Below, piece after piece: positions 1-4,630 of a stretch of 17,281 bases of DNA. Numbering within the stretch: the stretch's first letter is position 1; each line of letters begins with the position of its first letter. Made by a program: the position numbers and the translations under genes. Source of the DNA: Bacteroidales bacterium (GTDB lineage Bacteria > Bacteroidota > Bacteroidia > Bacteroidales > WCHB1-69); NCBI GenBank assembly GCA_017618435.1, contig JAFZUH010000042.1:1-17281 (forward strand). Reading direction: 5' to 3'. The notes under the pieces were generated by a model. That model made no database searches. It was not told the origin of the DNA and saw only the letters and a list, made by a program, of their open reading frames with translations.

Positions 1-492
1 GATATCCCGCTGGTCCCCGCGGACAAGGCTCTCTCCGATGAGCCACAGCAGCTCCATCAAATCCTTGTTGACAAGCTCCCGACGGTCCCTACGTATCCTT
101 GACAACGGATTCTTGATACCCTTTACGCCCGGAAGGCTGTAACTACCCGTCTTCCTTATGCTCGGAAGAACCTCGCCAAACACCCAGTCTTGAAAGGTCT
201 CCGCCTCCGGCTTGTCGCTTCGCATTATCAGCCTGTACAAGTTCTGCTCATTAACGAACGTTACCTGCTGACGCCGACCGATGGTGTCGATGACTTCGAT
301 TGAACCTAACCCATCTCCCTTTAATCTCTTTTTCACATCCGTGATATTGGAGATATTTAATGCCCGACAGACATCTGTCAGACAGAATAGGGGATTGACG
401 GCATCGCCTGCCGTTCTTACCTGCCCGAATTGGGCGTTCTCAAAAATTGTGATTGCTGCGGTCTCTCCCGCCGTCTGATTAGATTGTAACAT
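1..492 (-). CDS. BRO-N family phage antirepressor-type protein, partial (C-terminus off window)
   Basis: An open frame runs without a stop from an ATG at 490-492 to the left edge, giving 164 codons of an incomplete gene. The translation has the pattern of the BRO N-terminal domain seen in phage antirepressors and baculovirus BRO proteins: an early FENAQFGQVR, then LFCLTDVCRALNI, a GRRQQVTFVNEQNLYRLI core, and SDKPEAETFQDWVFGEVLPSIRKTG near residue 105. In that family this region binds DNA, and the C-terminal domain (missing here) varies. The family match is from memory of its motifs. It is transcribed leftward like the rest of the prophage. A good -7 box (717-724) lies far upstream, leaving a leader of about 215 nt that can fold. 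The exact role (antirepressor or other regulator) is inference. Confidence 0.8.
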   Translation of the reverse strand, partial: MLQSNQTAGETAAITIFENAQFGQVRTAGDAVNPLFCLTDVCRALNISNITDVKKRLKGDGLGSIEVIDTIGRRQQVTFVNEQNLYRLIMRSDKPEAETFQDWVFGEVLPSIRKTGSYSLPGVKGIKNPLSRIRRDRRELVNKDLMELLWLIGESLVRGDQRDI

Positions 493-542
493 AATGTAAT
501 AATTATAAACTGCCCGAAACCGGTCGAAGCCGCCGTTGCAAC

Positions 543-712
543 AAAAAAAAGGCGTTGCTACCTGTTGTCTAAAGCTTATTACAAGGGCTTCGATATTCCA
601 TTACAGAGATACCACAGGGCAATCGCCTATATCGTGATGCGTTACCGGACATAAAAAAATGCCCTCACGCAACGCCGGGCAGATTCACTACCCTTGTAAA
701 AAAACTTTAGAC
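543..712 (-). ncRNA. Candidate structured RNA or leader with long-range stem and pseudoknot
   Basis: Read on the - strand, GTCTAAAG (712-705) plus ACAAGGG (697-691) pair with CCCTTGT (587-581) and CTTTAGAC (574-567), closing a stem over about 145 nt. Inside it, GGGCA (664-660) pairs with TGCCC (621-617). GGCGTTGC (676-669), inside the closed loop, is perfectly complementary to GCAACGCC (558-551), outside it. That would make a pseudoknot, followed at once by eight U residues (550-543). GGCGTTGC can instead pair with GTAACGC (645-639), so two folds compete. The element begins at the predicted promoter (717-724) and ends 50 nt before the BRO-like start, so it may be a small RNA of about 170 nt with a terminator, or an attenuating leader. 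I do not recognise a known RNA family. Confidence 0.4.
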
Positions 713-716
713 GTTG

Positions 717-724
717 CAAAGGTA
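717..724 (-). promoter_or_regulatory. Bacteroidota -7 promoter box for the BRO-like gene or its leader RNA
   Basis: On the - strand this is TACCTTTG, a perfect TAnnTTTG box. A TTTG lies 16 nt upstream (744-741) and could serve as the -33 element, although the spacing is a little short. Transcription would start near 710, right at the first arm of the closing stem of the structured RNA. Confidence 0.55.
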
Positions 725-778
725 ACACATTTTTTTTATTCAAAGAACGTTTTTCAAAAAATTTTTTCATTTTTTTTC

Positions 779-803
779 GGTGGCTGAGCCTGCCGAAGCC
801 ACC
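779..803. repeat. Palindromic repeat, hairpin GGTGGCT/AGCCACC
   Basis: GGTGGCT (779-785) and AGCCACC (about 797-803) form a 7-bp stem. Its first 22 bases recur in reverse orientation at about 1039-1060 (GGCTTCGGCAGGCTCAGCC and flank). The two copies are therefore inverted repeats about 235 bases apart. This looks like a REP-like intergenic element of the kind common in Bacteroidota. Confidence 0.6.
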
Positions 804-910
804 TGTTTTTCTTACAAAGATACTAAAAATTAAGCAATTAAACCATATTTTTCAGCATTTTTTTATCAACATTTTTTTTGTTTTTTTCAACATTTTTTCA
901 AAAAAACTGC

Positions 911-918
911 TATTTTTG
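911..918 (+). promoter_or_regulatory. -7 promoter box for a possible small RNA
   Basis: TATTTTTG on the + strand fits TAnnTTTG, but no -33 TTTG lies at the usual distance. A start near 923 would give a transcript of about 70 nt ending at the terminator at 970-996. No open reading frame of note lies between. Confidence 0.3.
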
Positions 919-969
919 CAAAACTATTAAGGCAGCACTATTGCGGCTTTTTATTTATTTTTTTTCATG

Positions 970-996
970 GCCGGCACCCATTGCCGGCTTTTTTTT
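970..996 (+). terminator. Rho-independent terminator on the + strand
   Basis: GCCGGCA (970-976) and TGCCGGC (982-988) form a 7-bp GC-rich stem with a CCCAT loop, followed by eight T residues (989-996). The T-run lies only on the + strand side, so it should stop rightward transcription. No rightward protein gene precedes it, which suggests either a short RNA from 911-923 or protection of the convergent leftward genes. Confidence 0.65.
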
Positions 997-1007
997 CCTT
1001 CCTGCGT

Positions 1008-1027
1008 GGACGATGTGCACATCGTCC
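1008..1027. repeat. Perfect 20-bp palindrome, copy 1 of 3
   Basis: GGACGATGTGCACATCGTCC is its own reverse complement. An identical copy lies at 1737-1756 inside a coding region, and a one-base variant lies at 2088-2107. The spread of one palindrome across 1.1 kb marks it as an interspersed REP-like element or protein-binding site. Confidence 0.8.
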
Positions 1028-1035
1028 TTACAGGC

Positions 1036-1125
1036 TCGGCTTCGGCAGGCTCAGCCACCCGCCGGTGGGGGTTTTACTCAAATTTGAGTAAAACCCTGAA
1101 CTTTTGGACAACTCTGTCCAAAAGT
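1036..1125. repeat. Cluster of palindromic repeats
   Basis: Three units follow one another. The first (about 1039-1060) is the reverse copy of the repeat at 779-803 and runs into a small CCACC/GGTGG hairpin (to about 1069). The second (1069-1096) is a perfect 28-bp palindrome with half-site GGGTTTTACTCAAA. The third (1100-1125) is an 11-bp perfect hairpin, ACTTTTGGACA with loop ACTC and its complement. With the palindrome at 1008-1027 this makes a REP/BIME-like mosaic just after the stop of the phage gene at 1142. Confidence 0.75.
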
Positions 1126-1141
1126 CCCCCCTTATGTATAG

Positions 1142-1444
1142 TCAAGTTTTTTCATAAAAATCCTCGTTGTTAAACAGTTCCAATTGGTTGATGAGTCGTT
1201 CTTTCTTGGTGTCGGGAGCAGCCAACCGGTTGTTCTTTGCTTCGGCTTGTGCTTCTGCTATCTGTCTGTCTAAGTTCGGCATATTGATAATGGTGATGAA
1301 CTTCTGGTAGCTCATCGGATAAACAGGGTTGACATATCTCCGCCACACGGCAGCGTAGGTGGTCCATCCGTCTTCGTAGTGCTCGTTCACTATCTTCACC
1401 ACATTCTTGCAGTATAGCAGGTAATTGAGTCTGTTCTTGGCCAT
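1142..1444 (-). CDS. Hypothetical prophage early-region protein, 100 aa
   Basis: I do not recognise this family. The chosen start (MAKNRLNYLLYCKN) at 1444 lies 16 bp after the stop of the upstream phage gene. The frame stays open to 1483, but the extra N-terminal residues look like translated spacer. The protein is basic and mostly helical in character, with tryptophan- and tyrosine-rich segments (residues 20-45, including DGWTTYAAVWRRYV). A charged, Ala/Glu/Lys-rich stretch from residue 60 could be a coiled coil. It has no signal peptide or membrane segment. It lies in the leftward early operon of a Mu-like phage, downstream of the Gam-like and zinc-finger genes, so a small accessory role in replication or regulation is plausible but unsupported by any motif. 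Confidence 0.6.
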   Translation of the reverse strand: MAKNRLNYLLYCKNVVKIVNEHYEDGWTTYAAVWRRYVNPVYPMSYQKFITIINMPNLDRQIAEAQAEAKNNRLAAPDTKKERLINQLELFNNEDFYEKT

Positions 1445-1460
1445 AATTTTATTGTTTTGG

Positions 1461-1985
1461 TTATATTTCACAAGGCATAGCATAGCCTAAAAATTCATCA
1501 AAGTCGCATAGCTTGTTTTTGCATTTGTGCCGTATCAGCGAGTAGTGGACACATCTTTTGCAACGGGGACTCTCCTGTACGGGGGATTCTTCTCCCCCTT
1601 CTAAGAGGGTGCCCGTCAGGGCGGGGGATTCTTCTCCGATGCCTTCAATATCGGTACCCGGTTGTTGAGACGTTTCTGTCTCTGCTGCCGAAGGCACCTC
1701 TTTCCCCCTTCTAAGGGGGCAGGGGGATTCTTGTACGGACGATGTGCACATCGTCCCTCCATTAGAAAATACCGACAATGAGGTCTGTCGGCTGCTTGGG
1801 AGCATCTTTTCTCCTTTCTGGTGTTTTCGTTCACTTACGCAATATTTGCACACACTGACATAGTATTGCCTTGTCTCACCGTTTTTAAGCCTTTCTTTTA
1901 CAATACTGAATCTGCTCACCGGTCTTATTTGTCCGCAGCGGGTACATGGCATTTCTGTCCTGTCGTCAACTGTCCTGTTTGCCAT
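1461..1985 (-). CDS. Phage zinc-ribbon-like protein with repeat-derived linker, 174 aa
   Basis: The start at 1985 (MANRTVDDRTEMPCTRCG) is chosen because the longer frame to 2102 runs through the tRNA-like element and a palindrome. Residues 14-49 carry CxxC (14, 17) and CxxC (46, 49), a four-cysteine zinc ribbon with an FSIVKERLKNGE segment between. The C-terminus has a second cysteine set (142, 145, 155, 160, 172). Between them, about residues 74-142 are built from repeats: the 20-bp palindrome at 1737-1756 encodes the GTMCTSS part, and CCCCCTT/AAGGGGG-type units encode recurrent ESP tripeptides (QESP, EESP). The linker therefore looks like inserted intergenic repeat DNA kept in frame. No specific function is recognised; a small phage regulator or nucleic-acid-binding protein is a guess. 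Confidence 0.6.
   Translation of the reverse strand: MANRTVDDRTEMPCTRCGQIRPVSRFSIVKERLKNGETRQYYVSVCKYCVSERKHQKGEKMLPSSRQTSLSVFSNGGTMCTSSVQESPCPLRRGKEVPSAAETETSQQPGTDIEGIGEESPALTGTLLEGGEESPVQESPRCKRCVHYSLIRHKCKNKLCDFDEFLGYAMPCEI
1578..1756. repeat. Intragenic repeats: GGGGGATTCTT units and palindrome copy 2
   Basis: GGGGGATTCTT occurs three times (about 1579, 1624 and 1722), each next to a CCCCCTTCTAAG-type inverted-repeat unit (1593-1620 and 1704-1720). The perfect palindrome GGACGATGTGCACATCGTCC sits at 1737-1756. All are in frame in the zinc-ribbon gene. The same palindrome lies in non-coding DNA at 1008-1027. Confidence 0.7.
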
Positions 1986-2001
1986 ATTGTTGTTGTTTTT
2001 G

Positions 2002-2082
2002 TGGTTCCGGAGGGACTCGAACCCTCTACGGTGGCGATTACTTATGTAACTGCCGGCTATCCTTTTCCGGCCTATCAGAACC
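2002..2082 (-). tRNA. tRNA-like element, anticodon not assignable (degenerate or tRNA mimic)
   Basis: On the - strand a 7-bp acceptor stem forms between GGTTCTG (2082-2076) and CGGAACC (2009-2003), followed by A. A canonical T arm, GAGGG-TTCGAGT-CCCTC, lies at 2026-2010. A D-arm-like hairpin GCCGG/CCGGC has a loop containing GG. The anticodon arm is wrong: GTTAC-ATAA-GTAAT gives a 4-nt loop, and no 5-bp stem with a 7-nt loop can be drawn. CCA is not encoded after the discriminator. It lies just upstream of the start at 1985. It could be a decayed tRNA, a phage tRNA mimic, or a relic of an integration site. Confidence 0.4.
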
Positions 2083-2087
2083 AGTAC

Positions 2088-2107
2088 GGACGATGTGTAC
2101 ATCGTCC
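2088..2107. repeat. 20-bp palindrome, copy 3 (one-base variant)
   Basis: GGACGATGTGTACATCGTCC differs by one base from the perfect palindromes at 1008-1027 and 1737-1756. It lies between the tRNA-like element and the stop codon of the Gam-like gene. Confidence 0.7.
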
Positions 2108-2115
2108 CTGTGTCT

Positions 2116-2544
2116 CTACTTTTCAGTGCACACGGCCATGCTTTCCTTCACCTCAATGGTGTAGTCGATTTCCTGCAACATCTTCGCTACAGCATCTTTT
2201 TCTGTCTCGCTGATAGCCTTGGTGTTGAATTTTACATCCACCAGTTCTTCACCGCCGTTGTCGATAAAGCGGTTGAGCCATTCCATGCTCATGGCGTCTT
2301 TGTCGTAGCTGTCCACCATGCGGTTGCGGCATTCGATATACACGCCGTTTGGGAACCGCAGCTTGTTGTCCTCAAATTTTTCTCTATGCTCTTTGGCATA
2401 GTTCAGCAAGGCTTCTTTTGCCGGCTTCATCTCTTTTTCCAAAGCTTTGATTTTTGCGTTGAAACTTTCATACAAGTTTGCCCATTGCTCAATTGTTATA
2501 GTGGCCTGATAGGGAGCTTCCACTGCTTTCTTCTTTAATGCCAT
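2116..2544 (-). CDS. Gam-like host-nuclease inhibitor (Mu Gam family), 142 aa
   Basis: Mu Gam binds the ends of double-stranded DNA and shields phage DNA from host exonucleases such as RecBCD; it is related to eukaryotic Ku. This protein has the family layout. A long helical, coiled-coil-like N-terminal part (about residues 18-58, NAKIKALEKEMKPAKEALLN) is followed by a beta-rich part (LRFPNGVYIECRNR, about 62-76), a WLNRFIDNGG segment, and a conserved-looking VKFNTKAISE at about 103-112 that resembles the family's lysine-rich C-terminal motif. Its length is close to the usual 150-170. The position downstream of MuA, MuB and a GemA-like gene fits a Mu early region. The match is from motif memory and synteny, so the assignment is moderate. 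Confidence 0.55.
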   Translation of the reverse strand: MALKKKAVEAPYQATITIEQWANLYESFNAKIKALEKEMKPAKEALLNYAKEHREKFEDNKLRFPNGVYIECRNRMVDSYDKDAMSMEWLNRFIDNGGEELVDVKFNTKAISETEKDAVAKMLQEIDYTIEVKESMAVCTEK

Positions 2545-2590
2545 TGTTTTTATTATTTGAATTGTTAATGTTTTATTGTTTTATTGATGA

Positions 2591-2608
2591 GACGCACGAT
2601 TGTGCGTC
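2591..2608. other. Perfect 7-bp hairpin between the Gam-like and GemA-like genes
   Basis: GACGCAC-GATT-GTGCGTC forms a perfect stem-loop in the 101-base gap. A T-rich run (2609-2621) follows it only on the + strand, so it is not a clear terminator of the leftward operon. It could be a processing site or a weak + strand terminator. Confidence 0.4.
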
Positions 2609-2645
2609 TTTCTATCTTTTTTTGTTAATTATAAATTATTCATTG

Positions 2646-3116
2646 TCAATTGTACATTATTCCTGTTATTTCTTTTTTTACCTGTGCGGCTTTTTCCTTT
2701 TTGCAAAACTCGGCATATATCCTCCCAAGTTCCGCAGGGGAAAGTTTGTTGAAGTCGTCTTTTCCGGCCGCCCTGCAGGCAATGGCTTTTACATATTCCA
2801 TAGTCGGCTGCATACCTTGTTGTTCCAAATAGGCGAAAATGGCTTTTATCACCCCTTTCCGCTTGCGGTCTATTGTCATCACATCGGCACGACCCGCTGC
2901 CGTTTTCCGCTCTGTTTTCGGCTTCAAAGTGTCATCCAAAAAATTGATAAGAGCCTGACATTCCTCTTTGTACATCTCTTTTGAATGGGTGGTTCTTTGT
3001 GAGGTGTAGTTCCATACCATGGTCTGCAGCATCTCTCTGTCGATGCCCAAACGGCTGCACAGAAAATGCAGCTTGCGGTTCTGTTCCGGTGTTCTCATTA
3101 CATTGTTCATATTCAT
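2646..3116 (-). CDS. GemA/gp16-like phage protein, 156 aa
   Basis: The start at 3116 is chosen because its ATG overlaps the TGA of the upstream ATPase gene (ATGA), a mark of translational coupling; an ATG at 3137 would add seven residues. The N-terminus, MRTPEQNRKLHFLCSRLGID at residues 7-26, resembles the opening of the Mu GemA (gp16) family, where a basic helix and a short Lxxx-LG-hxxE element are conserved. The middle is a lysine/arginine-rich segment (DRKRKG), and the C-terminus is helical and ends KKEKAAQVKKE. In Mu, GemA affects host gene expression and DNA topology. Position in the early operon supports the call, but identity is weak by eye. An uncharacterised phage protein is the alternative. 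Confidence 0.45.
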   Translation of the reverse strand: MNMNNVMRTPEQNRKLHFLCSRLGIDREMLQTMVWNYTSQRTTHSKEMYKEECQALINFLDDTLKPKTERKTAAGRADVMTIDRKRKGVIKAIFAYLEQQGMQPTMEYVKAIACRAAGKDDFNKLSPAELGRIYAEFCKKEKAAQVKKEITGIMYN

Positions 3117-3736
3117 TCTGCATTGTTTAATCCCCAATAAGCCGAGGCTTTTTCCTTACTGATATCCAAGTGTTTTCCTCCACCGTATCGTCCCACAGGG
3201 AAGCCTCTGAAACCTTCCACGCGTATATACACATTGCTGTCACGCCATATCTTTTGTGCCACGCTGCCTTCCGGCTTGTTGCCGTCAATATGGCTTACGT
3301 AGATAAACAGTTTGTTGGGAAAATTGTCTTTCAAAGTCTTGTATTCGCTCCACTTCAGCCCCATAAACTGTACGCTGTCAACTATCACCACATCCGGACT
3401 GCAACGCTTGGAAAGTCTTTCGGTAAGGTCTTTCACATCCTCTTTGTCCAAGAGGACAAACCTTCGGCTCACTTCCTCCATATTCAACCGCTGCATGGCC
3501 GATCGTATCGATAGCGATAAACCTTCTTCCACGCTGTTGTATGCTACTTTCGTAAACCGGCACAAGTATTTTGCCGCCTGCATGGCAAGGCTTGTTTTTC
3601 CGTTTTTAGGAGCCCCGTATATCAACCAACTGCCGCCCAGCTGCGGGCATCCCACAGCCTCCAACCACTGCCCGTCGAAGGGCAGGGTCTTGAACTTGGC
3701 ATTCATCACGTTGCTGACACTGTAGGCTCTCTTCAT
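3113..3736 (-). CDS. RecA-fold P-loop ATPase of the phage early operon, 207 aa
   Basis: This is a short RecA/RadA/DnaB-superfamily ATPase. Walker A is GAPKNGKTS at residues 41-49 and Walker B is DVVIVDS at 115-121. A glutamate pair in NSVEEG (70-71) is placed as in the family's catalytic site, and a beta strand ending in YVSHIDG (146-152) has a histidine at the sensor position. No helicase primase-binding domain or zinc finger is present. It starts 3 bp after the MuB-like stop and overlaps the next gene by ATGA, so it belongs to the transposition/replication operon. Classical Mu has no such gene between B and gam. A role in loading or remodelling replication proteins is inference; the ATPase fold itself is well supported. 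Confidence 0.75.
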   Translation of the reverse strand: MKRAYSVSNVMNAKFKTLPFDGQWLEAVGCPQLGGSWLIYGAPKNGKTSLAMQAAKYLCRFTKVAYNSVEEGLSLSIRSAMQRLNMEEVSRRFVLLDKEDVKDLTERLSKRCSPDVVIVDSVQFMGLKWSEYKTLKDNFPNKLFIYVSHIDGNKPEGSVAQKIWRDSNVYIRVEGFRGFPVGRYGGGKHLDISKEKASAYWGLNNAE

Positions 3737-3739
3737 TAC

Positions 3740-4615
3740 TTAGGCTCTTTTGCGAAGTTCTTTGTAAATACGTCTCAAACTCGGCATGCCGTCGTCGCCC
3801 ATGGTTTTGCGTAGCAGTTGGTTTACATCTTCGCCGCCGTTGGCTTTGATAATCATGGCGGCGGTTGTTTTCATCATCTCCTTGCCGGCTTCGCCTTCGG
3901 CAATAAGTTTGCCGTATCGCTTGCCAAAACGGGAGAAAATCTCGGTGTAGCCAACCTTTTTGTTGTCAATGCTTCGCTGTATCTTTGCTTTCAAACCGTC
4001 GGCACCCATCATATACCAACCGCAGGCACCTTCGGTGGCGTTCCACAAAGCTTTCACTTCCAACCATGCCTCGTAGTGCATGTCTCCGGCTTCGTCCAAT
4101 ATAATCAGCGGCTTTTCCAACTGCTTTAAATAGTATATTGTATTGGCTTCCACATCGTTCAATCTGCCGCTGTTGTCCAAGCCGAAAGCCTTTGCAATGG
4201 AGCGTATCAGCTGCGTTTTTCCTTTGGCAAGGCTGCAGTCTATGTAGGCAACGTTTTTGTGCGTCTTGGCATACACTTTGGCAGTCCATGTCTTGCCGAT
4301 GTCGCTCAAATCGCACAACAGACTGCTCAATGCCTCGTTTTGGCAAATCTCCAATTGTGCGTTTACAAACTCATAAACAGGTGTCCTTGCTGTTTTCCAT
4401 TCCGGTGCGTTGCCCATGTTCACCTCCAATTGTCTTGCAATCGACAGCCAATTGGTGTCACTCAACACTTGTTCAAAGTCGCCGTTTTTCACCCGGCTGT
4501 ACTGGCTGCCGCTAATACCCAACCATTTGGCATACTTGCTGTCGCTACCGCCAAACATAGGGCGTTGGCTTTGCATGGCTTGTACAATCTTTTGTTTTAA
4601 TTCTTTAGTAATCAT
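3740..4615 (-). CDS. MuB-like AAA+ ATPase, target-DNA activator of transposition, 291 aa
   Basis: MuB-type proteins bind DNA as ATP-dependent filaments, deliver target DNA to the transposase and activate strand transfer. The N-terminal 60 residues carry a Cro/CI-like helix-turn-helix (about 25-45, KYAKWLGISGSQYSRVKNG), as in MuB. The AAA+ module follows: Walker A region CDLSDIGKT (101-109), in which the first glycine of GxxxxGKT is replaced but G107-K108-T109 remain; Walker B IILDEAGD (171-178); and an FSRFGKR segment near 228-233. The C-terminal 45 residues are basic and helical. It lies 15 bp downstream of the transposase gene, the same order as Mu A-B. Length fits MuB (about 312 aa). Confidence 0.88.
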   Translation of the reverse strand: MITKELKQKIVQAMQSQRPMFGGSDSKYAKWLGISGSQYSRVKNGDFEQVLSDTNWLSIARQLEVNMGNAPEWKTARTPVYEFVNAQLEICQNEALSSLLCDLSDIGKTWTAKVYAKTHKNVAYIDCSLAKGKTQLIRSIAKAFGLDNSGRLNDVEANTIYYLKQLEKPLIILDEAGDMHYEAWLEVKALWNATEGACGWYMMGADGLKAKIQRSIDNKKVGYTEIFSRFGKRYGKLIAEGEAGKEMMKTTAAMIIKANGGEDVNQLLRKTMGDDGMPSLRRIYKELRKRA

Positions 4616-4630
4616 CGTTATATGTTTAAA

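Noticed and set aside
1461..2102. The 213-codon version of the zinc-ribbon gene starting at 2102
   Set aside because: Its first 39 codons would run through the palindrome and the tRNA-like element; the ATG at 1985 gives a sensible N-terminus.
2591..2621. Terminator ending the leftward phage operon
   Set aside because: The hairpin is perfect, but its T-rich tail is on the + strand side; leftward transcription would meet no T-run.
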